64,000 nucleotides of DNA from positions 1-64,000 of IMG/VR virus record IMGVR_UViG_3300033064_001806. One strand, written 5' to 3'. Position 1 is the first letter of the stretch; the number at the start of each line of letters is the position of its first letter. Both the position numbers and the translations under genes were made by a program. The notes under the pieces are model-generated. The model was not told the DNA's origin. It saw only the letters and a program-made list of their open reading frames with translations, and ran no database searches. This DNA comes from a virus. This document shows positions 24,631 through 33,028 of this stretch, one piece after another.

Positions 24631-25359
24631 ATGGATTTAACCCATAACGAAATGAATGAAAATAAAAATGTTGTTGGATTAAATGGTCCTGATATAAAGA
24701 AAGGAAGAAAAACGATAAAAAATAAAATAGGGTTTCACTTATCATTAAACGAAGAACAAAAAAATATTAAATCAGAAGCATTGCTAGATACCGTTTCTGT
24801 TTTTTTAGGAAAAGCAGGATCTGGTAAAACCTTATTAGCAACTCAAATTGCACTGGAATGTCTTTATTATAAAGAAGTTGATAAAATTATAATTACAAGA
24901 CCAACCGTATCAAATGAAGATCTTGGGTTTTTACCTGGAAATATAAAAGAAAAAATGGATCCATGGTTATCTCCTATTCATGCAAACATGGCAATGTTAT
25001 CCGGTAAAGAAAAAGTTGACAAATTAATACAAGAAGATAAAATTGAAATCGCACCTATAAGTTTTCTACGTGGTAGAACATTTGTTAAGTCTTGTGTAAT
25101 TGTAGATGAATGCCAGAATGTAACTAAAGTACAATTAGAGATGATTCTTTCAAGACTTGGGGTTAATTCAAAAATGATCCTAACAGGTGATTCTGCACAA
25201 ATTGACCTTAAAAATAAGAAAGATTCTGGATTACCATATTTATATAATATGAAAGACAAAATTAAAGGATTAGGGGTTTATGAATTGTTAACTAACCACC
25301 GCCATCCAATTGTTGATAGTATATTACAATATTTTGATGAAACAAAAACTGAGAAGTAA
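24631..25359 (+). CDS. phoH: PhoH-like ATPase
   Basis: A 242-residue P-loop ATPase of the PhoH family, frequent in large phages. Walker A is 'GKAGSGKT' at 60-67, 'ITRPTVSNEDLGFLPG' near 89-104 is the family signature, Walker B is 'CVIVDECQN' near 156, and 'LTGDSAQID' near 186 is the sensor motif. The C-terminal 'GVYELLTNHRHPIVDSIL' is also typical. AGGAG precedes the ATG. Physiological role in phages is not settled; RNA-related functions have been proposed. Confidence 0.93.
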   Translation: MDLTHNEMNENKNVVGLNGPDIKKGRKTIKNKIGFHLSLNEEQKNIKSEALLDTVSVFLGKAGSGKTLLATQIALECLYYKEVDKIIITRPTVSNEDLGFLPGNIKEKMDPWLSPIHANMAMLSGKEKVDKLIQEDKIEIAPISFLRGRTFVKSCVIVDECQNVTKVQLEMILSRLGVNSKMILTGDSAQIDLKNKKDSGLPYLYNMKDKIKGLGVYELLTNHRHPIVDSILQYFDETKTEK

Positions 25360-26490
25360 ATGACAGACATTCCAATTTGGCCAGGTAGTTCATCGTTCAC
25401 AACTGGTAGTACACCATTTGGGTATTTTGATTCTGAGGCATCTTTTCAAGTAGATGCAGATAAAGTAGCGAATTGGTGTGCTAAAAGACTCGGTTATCCA
25501 TTGGTTGATGTGGAATTACAACGAGTAAACTTTTATGCTTGTTTTGAAGAAGCAGTAGCTGAATATTCAAACCATGTTAATCAGTATAACATTCAGCAGA
25601 ATTTATTAAGTATCATGGGTTCACCTACTGCATCTAATTTAACTCATAGAAACATTTCAGCAAATATGGGTGGCCTTATACAGTTAGGAACTGAGTATGG
25701 AAGTGAAACATTTACCAATGGTAATGTGAAGTTTTATTCCGCTTCTATTGATTGTGTGACAGGTGTACAACGATATAATTTAGACACACTTATTCGTGAT
25801 ATAAAAGCACCAACACAAAATATAGAAATAAAAAGAGTTCATCACTATGCACCACCCGCTTCCATGCGTTTCTATGACCCTTATTTAGGTAATCAAGCGA
25901 TGTTAGATACATTCGGATTTGGTGCTTATTCAACTGGTGTTTCTTTTACGTTGATGCCTATGTATGCTGATTTATTGCGTGTTCAAGCAATTGAGTTTAA
26001 CGATATGATGCGAAAATCTGCATTTACATTTGAATTGATAAATAATGAGCTAAAGGTATTTCCGTTACCAGTAAGAGACTTTAAACTTTGGATTGAATAT
26101 ATTATAAAAGAAGAGCGTTCAAATCCATTAAAATATCCAAATGGAACTGTTTCTGATATTTCAAACGCTCCATATAGTTTAATGAAGTATTCTTATATAA
26201 ATTCGCCTGGAACACGGTGGATATTTAACTTTACACTTGCATTGGTAAAAGAAATGTTGGGTTATGTTCGTGGTAAGTATGGAAATATACCAATACCAAA
26301 CGGTGAAACAACATTAAATGCTGCAGATTTACTATCTGCTGCAACATCTGAAAAACAAGCACTTGTAACGGAACTTCGCACTATGTTAGAAAACATGACA
26401 CGCGCAAAACTATTAGAGGCTAAAAGAGCAGAAACAGAACACTTGAATGTTAGTTTGAATGGTACTCCACTTTCAATTTATATAGGATAA
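25360..26490 (+). CDS. gp13: Neck protein (T4 gp13-like)
   Basis: A 376-residue head-completion/neck protein. The N-terminal block 'VANWCAKRLGYPLVDVEL' followed by 'FEEAVAEYSNHVN' parallels T4 gp13 'LRRLGAPIINVEL...RALELYGEYH'. The central 'FKLWIEYIIKEE' and C-terminal 'AATSEKQALVTELRTMLENM' correspond to the gp13 C-terminal helix. It starts immediately after the phoH stop. Gene order with the next two (gp14-, gp15-like) matches T4 neck genes, which connect the portal to the tail. Confidence 0.85.
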   Translation: MTDIPIWPGSSSFTTGSTPFGYFDSEASFQVDADKVANWCAKRLGYPLVDVELQRVNFYACFEEAVAEYSNHVNQYNIQQNLLSIMGSPTASNLTHRNISANMGGLIQLGTEYGSETFTNGNVKFYSASIDCVTGVQRYNLDTLIRDIKAPTQNIEIKRVHHYAPPASMRFYDPYLGNQAMLDTFGFGAYSTGVSFTLMPMYADLLRVQAIEFNDMMRKSAFTFELINNELKVFPLPVRDFKLWIEYIIKEERSNPLKYPNGTVSDISNAPYSLMKYSYINSPGTRWIFNFTLALVKEMLGYVRGKYGNIPIPNGETTLNAADLLSAATSEKQALVTELRTMLENMTRAKLLEAKRAETEHLNVSLNGTPLSIYIG

Positions 26491-26494
26491 ATAA

Positions 26495-27019
26495 ATGCCA
26501 TTATTTCACGGAACACGAGATGCTGGTCTTGTACATAAATTCAATATGGAATTAATTGCAGATATTATAGATACTGAGGTTGCTGTTTATAAACTTTCAT
26601 TAGAAGATACAAAGACAAATATGTACAATGAATCTGATAAGAAGGTTTACTTTAGTCCTGTAAAAGTTTCTGCTTTAATAAATCGTCAACCTCAAGCATA
26701 TGAAGGAACTGAGTTTGGACAAGATTATAATCAAGCATGTGATTTTGGTTTTATTCGTGAGTTATTAAAAGACGTTGAAATATTTGTTGAAGTCGGTGAT
26801 GTTATTGAATATAACGGTGAATGGTGGGAGGTTGACTCTGTACAAGAGAATCAGTATTTTGGTGGTAAGAATCCCGATTATGCTTTCTCTGGCGATAAGT
26901 GGGGACATAATGTTTCCATTATTGCTACAACCCACTTAACAAGACGTTCAAGAATTCACATAGAAGAATTCAGACCAAGTATAGAAAATAATTTGAATGA
27001 TTTACCGAGCAACATATAA
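26495..27019 (+). CDS. gp14: Neck protein (T4 gp14-like)
   Basis: A 174-residue protein, shorter than T4 gp14 (256). The second half, 'FIRELLKDVEIFVEVGDVIEYN' shortened and 'WWEVDSVQENQYF', resembles the gp14 region where a GD-I-Y strand is followed by 'FEINWVEP..PFYQLG'. The identification rests on this and on the position between gp13- and gp15-like genes. It overlaps the next gene by 1 bp. Confidence 0.7.
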   Translation: MPLFHGTRDAGLVHKFNMELIADIIDTEVAVYKLSLEDTKTNMYNESDKKVYFSPVKVSALINRQPQAYEGTEFGQDYNQACDFGFIRELLKDVEIFVEVGDVIEYNGEWWEVDSVQENQYFGGKNPDYAFSGDKWGHNVSIIATTHLTRRSRIHIEEFRPSIENNLNDLPSNI

Positions 27020-28104
27020 TGCAAAATTCTTCCAAATATAGAAAACCACCATTAAAACGAACTCGTGATAGTTTCATAGATGACAAAAATTCGGTGGAAA
27101 ATCCAAGGATAGATTTTGGACAGGCTCGTAGTACACAAATACGTAGAGATAAGGATAAAGTAAGAAATCTTGGTGTTACATTATATGATGTAGATTTTGC
27201 AATAAAATCATTCATAGACCAAAGTATGAAATTGAAAGTTGAAGACAATGGTGAACTTATACAAGTTCCAACGATATATGCTAATTCAGAAAAATGGGCT
27301 TCAATTCAAAAAGATGGATTTCTAAAAGATAAAAAAGGAAAAACATTAGTTCCGCTAATAACGTTTAGACGTTCAAATGTTACAATAAAAAATGAACTGA
27401 AGCGTAATAAAGTTGCTTCTATAAATCAAGGTATGGCTTATATTACACGTCAAAAATATAATACATCCACACCATATGATAAGTTTTCTGCAATGTATGA
27501 GAAAAAAAGACCAAGTGAATACTTCTTAACTCCAATTCCAGATTATGTAGATATAAGTTATGATTTTATAGTATGGTGTGAATACCAAAATCAATTGAAT
27601 TTTTTGATAGAAAACTTTATTTACTTTTCTGGACAAACATTTGGTGATAAAAATTTCTTCAAATTTTCTACAAATATGGATAGTGTTAGTATTGAAGACA
27701 GTAATACAACAGGGCAAGATCGTGTAGTGAGAGCTTCATTTTCAATTACAGCACATGCTTATTTAATACCAAAAGAAATAGCAAATCAAGCATCGATGCA
27801 ACGAACTGTTACTGCAAATAAATTATCTTTTGGGTTTGAAACAATTAGTTCACTTTCTGATTTATATAATAACAGTTCCATAGATAGATTAACGGATGAA
27901 GGTAGAATTGGTGGTGCGGTAGGTGGACCAGGTGGTAGAGATATTGGAATTAGAGACAGTAAGTCTAATTTTAGAAAGTTAAATCAGAAAGGCGATGAAG
28001 CAAATCTCGCTTATTATAGAAGAAAAGCGCAAGAGTTTATTGATGTATCTGAAAATAATGCACCTGGAATATATCCAAAAGAAAATGATTTTACAGATAA
28101 ATAA
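27019..28104 (+). CDS. gp15: Tail terminator/completion protein (T4 gp15-like)
   Basis: A 361-residue protein. Residues 80-250 follow T4 gp15: 'IQVPTIYANSEKWASIQKDG', a 'LVPLITFRR' strand, 'PYDKFSAMYEKKRPS', and 'PIPDYVDISYDFIVWCEYQNQ' (shortened) as the tail-terminator beta-sandwich. N-terminal 75 and C-terminal 110 residues are extensions compared with T4 (272). It would cap the sheath and tube and join the neck. The preceding two genes support this. Confidence 0.82.
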   Translation: MQNSSKYRKPPLKRTRDSFIDDKNSVENPRIDFGQARSTQIRRDKDKVRNLGVTLYDVDFAIKSFIDQSMKLKVEDNGELIQVPTIYANSEKWASIQKDGFLKDKKGKTLVPLITFRRSNVTIKNELKRNKVASINQGMAYITRQKYNTSTPYDKFSAMYEKKRPSEYFLTPIPDYVDISYDFIVWCEYQNQLNFLIENFIYFSGQTFGDKNFFKFSTNMDSVSIEDSNTTGQDRVVRASFSITAHAYLIPKEIANQASMQRTVTANKLSFGFETISSLSDLYNNSSIDRLTDEGRIGGAVGGPGGRDIGIRDSKSNFRKLNQKGDEANLAYYRRKAQEFIDVSENNAPGIYPKENDFTDK

Positions 28105-28107
28105 TTG

Positions 28108-28115
28108 ATATTTAT
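28108..28115 (+). promoter_or_regulatory. Candidate phage late promoter element (ATATTTAT)
   Basis: 37 nt before the ATG at 28153, in the gap after the gp15-like gene. Confidence 0.5.
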
Positions 28116-28152
28116 ATATGTTATATTTTTAATTTTTTAATTGAGGTTTTAT

Positions 28153-28440
28153 ATGTCAGAGCAAGTTGAAAGCAAAGATTTTACGCAAGAAGATATTGCT
28201 ACGGTAAAAGGGTTACAATCGGGTTATGCAAGAACTACTGCACAGATTGGACAAGTCGAAATTGAGTTACATTTACTACAAAAGCGATTGAAGGGTATGC
28301 ATGAATTACGAGATACTTTATTTGAAGAATACGCTAAGTTACAAATTCAAGAAAAAGAACTCATAGATTCACTAAATGAAAAATATGGAGATGGTGTTTT
28401 AGATTTAGACTCTGGTAAATTTATTCCGGCTAAATCTTAA
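28153..28440 (+). CDS. Small coiled-coil protein upstream of sheath
   Basis: A 95-residue protein. I take ATG 28153 ('MSEQVESKDF') rather than TTG 28141. Residues 12-80 form one long heptad-like helix ('GQVEIELHLLQKRLKGMHEL', 'LFEEYAKLQIQEKELIDSL'), then a short acidic tail. Not recognised; probably an assembly factor for the tail, as it is flanked by separate candidate promoters. Confidence 0.6.
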   Translation: MSEQVESKDFTQEDIATVKGLQSGYARTTAQIGQVEIELHLLQKRLKGMHELRDTLFEEYAKLQIQEKELIDSLNEKYGDGVLDLDSGKFIPAKS

Positions 28441-28457
28441 TTTGATTTTTTTGTTTC

Positions 28458-28465
28458 ATATTTAT
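28458..28465 (+). promoter_or_regulatory. Candidate phage late promoter element (ATATTTAT)
   Basis: 36 nt before the GTG start of the sheath gene, supporting that GTG. Confidence 0.55.
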
Positions 28466-28501
28466 ATGAAGACTTAATTCTATAATTTTTTGGAGATAAT
28501 A

Positions 28502-30943
28502 GTGGCTACAGAAAGAATTGTAAGTCCTGGTGTTTTTACCAACGAAAACGATCTATCTTTCCTTCAACAAGGGATAGGACAAATTGGTGCTGCACTTATT
28601 GGACCAACTATGAAGGGACCGGCTTTCGTCCCAACACTTGTTCAGGGATACAGCGATTTTGTTACAAAATTTGGCGGTACTTACGAACAATCATATTTAC
28701 CATACACAGCTAAAAACTATCTAAATAATGCAGGTAGTGCAACAATAGTTCGTGTACTTGGTTCAGGTGGATACTCATTAAAACACCCAATTGCTATTGT
28801 AGCAAGTGGTTCTGGACAAGGTAGGAAATTAATATCCTTTTTACATCCAACATTTGTTGTAACAAGTGGCGATTCTACTTCATTGTTTGCAAATTCTATT
28901 CTTACTTCAGGTGGAACAGGTTCTTTTGTATTGACTGTTTCTGGTGCATTTACAACAGACACATCAACATTTACAAATGCAACAAATGAAAATGGAACAG
29001 CATTTAGTTCTTCTATTAATCCAGAAAATAATTCATATATCGGTGATTTATATGGATATAATCCTTACGGTACACACGCAGTTTATAACTACGTAAACTT
29101 TAAAAAACAAGCATCCGCTTCTTTAGCAGCAGACGCTTCCGTTGTTATTTCTATTGAAACTGGTTCTGCTGGTTCTCCATGGGACTTTACAGACGATTAT
29201 CTTGAAGCAGCAACTCCTTGGGTTAATTCTCAATTAATCGGTAATATAAAATCTGATTTATTTAAGTTTCATACTTTATCCCATGGTATTCATTCTAACT
29301 ATGAAACCAAAGTTGGTATTTCAAACATTCGTCCTGCTGGTACAATTGCAGGTTCTGAATATGGTGATTTCGATGTTATCGTTAGATTCGTTGATCAATC
29401 CAAATTACCACAGACACCATTCAATTCACAAGACGAAGATATTCGCCCAACAATAGTTGAACAATTCAAGTGTAATCTCGATCCAAATTCTCCTAAATAT
29501 ATTGCAAGAGTTGTTGGTGATAGATACATTACAGTTGATGATGACGGTAAAGTTATTGTAAACGGTGATTATTCTAATAAATCAAAATATATTCGTGTAG
29601 AAACAACAGAAGCAGTAGCAAACGGTGCAGTTTCTCCAAACTTAGTGCCATTCGGTTTCCGTGCTCTTGCTACTCCAATTCCAAGTGCATTCACTCAACC
29701 CCCTGCTTGTTCTTATGTATCTGACCAACTTTCTGGTGGTTCATATAACAGAAGAGTGTTCTGGGGATTCAATTATGATTTCGCTAACACAGATAACTTT
29801 AATTACTTACGTTCATTACCAATTGCAGCAAATCAGTCAACTGGCTCTAATATAGATTTCTACTTAGGTAACTTTTCTCAAAATGCTGCAGCTAATTTCC
29901 CATCATCTGCAACATCATATACTGCATCTATTGATTTAAGTACAAATACTTCTCTTGATTCACGTAAATTTATGTTACCGTTTCAAGGTGGATTTGATGG
30001 TCACAAACCAAACTTACAAAAAAAGATAGGTACTTATATATTAGCAGGTAACACACAAGGCTTTGATATTTCATCAAACTCTTCAGCTGGTTATACATCT
30101 TATAAAAAAGCAGTCGATGCTATTTCAAACGCAGATGAATTTGATATTAACTTAGTTGTAACACCAGGTGTTCTTCATTCAATACACTCAGCAATTACAA
30201 CACACGTAATTGATGTTTGTGAAGACCGTGGTGATTGTTTCTTTGTAATGGATAACTCACAAATTTCCGATAATATTGCAACAGCGGTATCTTCACTTGA
30301 AGGTTTAGATACAAACTATGCAGCAACATATTATCCTTGGGTTAAAATTCTTGATTTCGATAGAAACAAACCAATCTGGGTTCCACCTTCAGTAGTTCTT
30401 CCTGGTGTAATAGCATTCAATGACCGTGTGTCTGCTGAATGGTTTGCTCCTGCTGGCTTAAATCGTGGTGGCTTAACAGAAGTTGTTGAAGTTAAAACAA
30501 GATTAACACACGCAGAACGTGATTCATTATATGAAGGTCGTATTAATCCTATCGCAGTATTTCCATCAACTGGTGTATGTGTATGGGGACAAAAGACACT
30601 TCAAGGTCGTCCATCTGCTCTTGACCGTATTAATGTTCGTCGTTTGTTAATTGCAACTAAGAAGTTTATCGCTTCTTCTACAAGATACTTAGTGTTTGAA
30701 CAAAACACTTCACAAACAAGAACTCGCTTCTTGAACATCGTGAACCCATATCTTGAGTCAATACAACAACGTCAAGGTTTATACGCATTCCGTGTTATCA
30801 TGGATGAGAGTAACAATACGCCAGACATTATAGATCGCAACATATTGTACGGACAATTGTTCTTACAACCTGCAAAAACTGCTGAATTCATTATTCTTGA
30901 TTTCAACATTCAATCAACAGGTGCTGCGTTTCCAGGTGCGTAA
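28502..30943 (+). CDS. gp18: Tail sheath protein (T4 gp18-like)
   Basis: An 813-residue contractile sheath subunit. The start is GTG at 28502 (reading 'ATERIVSPGVFTNEND'), with GGAG 6 nt upstream; the frame also opens from TTG 28490. The N-terminal 'SPGVFTNEND' and 'AALIGPTMKGPAFVPTLVQG' are sheath signatures, and the C-terminal half has 'NDRVSAEWFAPAGLNRGGL', 'LYEGRINPIAVFPSTGVCVW' and 'INVRRLLIATKKFI', the conserved contractile core. It is about 150 residues longer than T4 gp18 because of an enlarged central domain. A terminator follows. Confidence 0.97.
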   Translation: MATERIVSPGVFTNENDLSFLQQGIGQIGAALIGPTMKGPAFVPTLVQGYSDFVTKFGGTYEQSYLPYTAKNYLNNAGSATIVRVLGSGGYSLKHPIAIVASGSGQGRKLISFLHPTFVVTSGDSTSLFANSILTSGGTGSFVLTVSGAFTTDTSTFTNATNENGTAFSSSINPENNSYIGDLYGYNPYGTHAVYNYVNFKKQASASLAADASVVISIETGSAGSPWDFTDDYLEAATPWVNSQLIGNIKSDLFKFHTLSHGIHSNYETKVGISNIRPAGTIAGSEYGDFDVIVRFVDQSKLPQTPFNSQDEDIRPTIVEQFKCNLDPNSPKYIARVVGDRYITVDDDGKVIVNGDYSNKSKYIRVETTEAVANGAVSPNLVPFGFRALATPIPSAFTQPPACSYVSDQLSGGSYNRRVFWGFNYDFANTDNFNYLRSLPIAANQSTGSNIDFYLGNFSQNAAANFPSSATSYTASIDLSTNTSLDSRKFMLPFQGGFDGHKPNLQKKIGTYILAGNTQGFDISSNSSAGYTSYKKAVDAISNADEFDINLVVTPGVLHSIHSAITTHVIDVCEDRGDCFFVMDNSQISDNIATAVSSLEGLDTNYAATYYPWVKILDFDRNKPIWVPPSVVLPGVIAFNDRVSAEWFAPAGLNRGGLTEVVEVKTRLTHAERDSLYEGRINPIAVFPSTGVCVWGQKTLQGRPSALDRINVRRLLIATKKFIASSTRYLVFEQNTSQTRTRFLNIVNPYLESIQQRQGLYAFRVIMDESNNTPDIIDRNILYGQLFLQPAKTAEFIILDFNIQSTGAAFPGA

Positions 30944-30955
30944 TTAAATTAAAAA

Positions 30956-30986
30956 TGGGAAGATGAAATACTCTTCCCACTTTTTT
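30956..30986 (+). terminator. Rho-independent terminator after sheath
   Basis: TGGGAAGA (30956-30963), 8-nt loop, TCTTCCCA (30972-30979), then C and T6. Confidence 0.85.
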
Positions 30987-30995
30987 GAAATTGAT

Positions 30996-31003
30996 ATATT
31001 TAT
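30996..31003 (+). promoter_or_regulatory. Candidate phage late promoter element (ATATTTAT)
   Basis: 32 nt before the tail-tube ATG; lies directly after the sheath terminator. Confidence 0.55.
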
Positions 31004-31035
31004 ACTTAAAGGATATTTTAAAATTGGAGATATAA

Positions 31036-31524
31036 ATGGCTGAATTACTTGACCCCACGGAAATATTTTTTACCCCGTTTGAGCCGAAGTTACAAAATAG
31101 ATTTATTTTGTACATCGAGGGTGTTCCTGCTTATTTAGTGAAAGGTGCTGGTAGACCTAACATTAGCTTTAACCCTATCACGCTCGATCACATTAATATT
31201 AAACGTAAAGTAAAAGGTAAGGGCGAATGGCAAGATATTTCTATTAAATTATACGATCCAATCGTTCCTTCTGCTGCACAAGCGGTAATGGAATGGGTTC
31301 GTTTATCACATGAATCTGTAACTGGTCGTGATGGTTATTCTGACTTCTACAAGAAAGATTTAACACTTCATGTACTTGGTCCAGTTGGTGATAAGATTGA
31401 AGAATGGACTATTAAAGGTGCATTTATCACCGCTACTACATTTGGTGATATGGATTGGGCAAACGACGCATTTGTTGAGATTGGACTCACATTAGCATAC
31501 GATTACGCTATCCTTCAATACTAA
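31036..31524 (+). CDS. gp19: Tail tube protein (T4 gp19-like)
   Basis: A 162-residue tube subunit, close to T4 gp19 (163). It has the typical 'FEPKLQNRFILYIEGVPAYL' N-terminal strand, 'KVKGKGEWQDISIKLYDPI' in the middle, and a C-terminal 'ATTFGDMDWANDAFVEIGLT' segment. Located right after the sheath, with GGAG before its ATG. A very strong terminator follows. Confidence 0.95.
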   Translation: MAELLDPTEIFFTPFEPKLQNRFILYIEGVPAYLVKGAGRPNISFNPITLDHINIKRKVKGKGEWQDISIKLYDPIVPSAAQAVMEWVRLSHESVTGRDGYSDFYKKDLTLHVLGPVGDKIEEWTIKGAFITATTFGDMDWANDAFVEIGLTLAYDYAILQY

Positions 31525-31550
31525 TTTAATATTAGAACTAAAAGAAATTA

Positions 31551-31595
31551 CCCCATACTTATTAATAGAAATATTAGTAAGTATGGGGATTTTTT
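31551..31595 (+). terminator. Strong Rho-independent terminator after tail tube
   Basis: A 17-bp stem from 31551-31567 to 31572-31588 with a GAAA loop (one G-T pair), starting CCCC and ending GGGG, followed by ATTTTTT. The strongest terminator seen in the window. Confidence 0.95.
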
Positions 31596-31829
31596 ATCAA
31601 ACACTTTTGTAGTTTACATAAAGACTCCATTGCAACCATTGTATATTATGGAAGCAATACACCATTCATCCGACGTTTACAAGAACTCGGATTAATTGTT
31701 GGTACAACCTTTACTGTTATTAGAAAAGCACCGTTTGGTGGACCAACTGAGATTCATTACGGTTATACGAGATTGGCAATTAGGCCAGACCCAAAAGTAG
31801 ATATTATTATGGTTGACGAAGAATGGTAG
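31581..31829 (+). pseudogene. FeoA-like domain fragment lacking a start codon
   Basis: The frame is open from 31581 (after TAA 31578-31580) to TAG 31827-31829. From about 31623 it reads as a FeoA-type SH3-like domain: 'DSIATIVYYG', 'FIRRLQELGLIVGTTF', 'VIRKAPFGGPTEIHYG', 'RLAIRPD'. There is no in-frame ATG, GTG or TTG before the domain, and the frame begins inside the terminator stem. The first strand is therefore at the very edge and the usual N-terminus is missing. FeoA helps ferrous iron transport by FeoB. This looks like a captured, 5'-truncated host gene; an ATT start cannot be excluded. It fills the 374-bp gap between the tube and gp26-like genes, with the terminator and promoter. Confidence 0.55.
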
Positions 31830-31845
31830 TTTTTCTAAGTTAATC

Positions 31846-31853
31846 ATATTTAT
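31846..31853 (+). promoter_or_regulatory. Candidate phage late promoter element (ATATTTAT)
   Basis: 45 nt before the ATG at 31899, downstream of the FeoA-like fragment. Confidence 0.45.
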
Positions 31854-31898
31854 AAGTGTATAAAAATTGTTTTATTATGAATTGTTATAGGATTAGTT

Positions 31899-32765
31899 AT
31901 GACTAAAATTCCAACCGGCTACGATGTTGGTCAACGAGAAATTACTTCTGACGCTGACATTAAAGCCCACTTACTATCTGAGCATAAAGTTTCAGATGTT
32001 AAACGTACAAACTTTCCAACTGAAATTATCCCCTTACCTTCAAAAGGTCTTATATATCCATTAGGTCATCCACTTGAAAGTGGCGTGATTGAAATGAAGT
32101 ATATGACTGCAAGGGAAGAAGATATTTTAACATCACAAAACCTTATTAAACAAGGTGTTGTGTTAGACAAATTGTTTGAGTCTTTGATTGTTACTCCTGT
32201 TAATTATAATGATTTATATATGGGTGACAAGAACGCAATTATGGTTGCAGCGAGAATATTGGGTTACGGTAAAGATTATCAAGTCGAAGTTGATGATCCA
32301 TTCTCTCCTGGAACAAAACAAAAAGTAACAATAGATTTAACTCAAATTGAGCACAAGGAGGTTGATTACAGCTTATTTGAGAGGAGAGTAAACGAATTTG
32401 ATTACGAACTACCTAATTCAAAAAGAGTAGTAACATTTCGTTTAATGACTCATGCTTTGGAAAAAGACATCCAAGCAGAATTAAAAACAATGAATAAGAC
32501 ATTAGTAAGAACCGGAATTGACAGGGAACTTACAACAAGACTCAAACATATTATTACTTCCGTAGACGCTGAAAGTGGTAGAGCAGCGGTAAATCATTTT
32601 GTAGATAATGAACTATTTGCAGCAGATTCACGTGCTTTAAGACAATATATTAAATCAATATCACCTGACCTTGATTTAACGTACACTTTTAATTCAGATA
32701 CAACTGGCGAGGTGAAGGAGTTGGAAATACCTATGGGTGTTTCATTTTTTTGGCCTGGGAACTGA
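31899..32765 (+). CDS. Baseplate hub/tail chaperone protein (T4 gp26-like family)
   Basis: A 288-residue protein. 'PTEIIPLPSKGLIYPLGHPL' (residues 40-59) and 'MKYMTAREEDILTSQNLIKQG' (shortened) are the signature of the family containing T4 gp26. In other phages this gene type is found just before the tape measure, where it acts like a tail assembly chaperone. The 3' end contains a run of seven T at 32745-32751, and the next reading frame overlaps it, so a longer fusion by frameshifting is possible. Confidence 0.7.
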   Translation: MTKIPTGYDVGQREITSDADIKAHLLSEHKVSDVKRTNFPTEIIPLPSKGLIYPLGHPLESGVIEMKYMTAREEDILTSQNLIKQGVVLDKLFESLIVTPVNYNDLYMGDKNAIMVAARILGYGKDYQVEVDDPFSPGTKQKVTIDLTQIEHKEVDYSLFERRVNEFDYELPNSKRVVTFRLMTHALEKDIQAELKTMNKTLVRTGIDRELTTRLKHIITSVDAESGRAAVNHFVDNELFAADSRALRQYIKSISPDLDLTYTFNSDTTGEVKELEIPMGVSFFWPGN

Positions 32766-32973
32766 TTATAAATTAGGTTTGCACGAAGAGTTATTTGTGT
32801 TATGTTATAGAGGACAAGGCGGGTGGACGTGGAATGACGTTTATAATTTACCAATACACCTTAGACGATTCTATATAAAGCAAGTTTCTAAAGCAGTTGA
32901 AGAACACAATAAACAATATGAAGAGTCAGGCAAATCTAAATCTCCAGCAATGCCTACATTTAGACCAAAATAA
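32737..32973 (+). CDS. C-terminal tail-chaperone extension (possible frameshift product)
   Basis: A 78-codon frame whose first possible start is GTG 32737, overlapping the gp26-like gene by 29 bp. It lacks a well-spaced ribosome-binding site; the nearest GGAG is 16 nt away. The product 'LHEELFVLCYRGQGGWTWND' (shortened), 'VYNLPIHLRRFYIKQVSKAV' resembles the small proteins found between chaperone and tape-measure genes. I judge expression as a fusion with the upstream protein more likely than independent initiation. A terminator follows. Confidence 0.6.
   Translation: MFHFFGLGTDYKLGLHEELFVLCYRGQGGWTWNDVYNLPIHLRRFYIKQVSKAVEEHNKQYEESGKSKSPAMPTFRPK
32745..32751 (+). promoter_or_regulatory. Candidate programmed ribosomal frameshift site (T7 run)
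   Basis: In the gp26-like frame the sequence reads TTT TTT TGG CCT GGG AAC TGA. A +1 (or -2) shift on the Phe codons continues into the 'GLGTDYKLGLHEE' frame that runs to 32973. tRNA-Phe can re-pair with UUU after either shift. Confidence 0.45.
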
Positions 32974-32975
32974 TC

Positions 32976-33007
32976 AAAGTCCGTATATTTATTTATACGG
33001 ACTTTTT
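32976..33007 (+). terminator. Rho-independent terminator with a promoter in its loop
   Basis: AAAGTCCGTATA (32976-32987), 6-nt loop, TATACGGACTTT (32994-33005), then TT. The ATATTTAT element at 32985-32992 covers the loop and upper stem. Confidence 0.85.
32985..32992 (+). promoter_or_regulatory. Candidate phage late promoter element (ATATTTAT) inside a terminator
   Basis: 36 nt before the tape-measure ATG, the standard spacing, although it is part of the terminator hairpin. Confidence 0.55.
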
Positions 33008-33028
33008 GTTTAATTATAATGTGGTATA

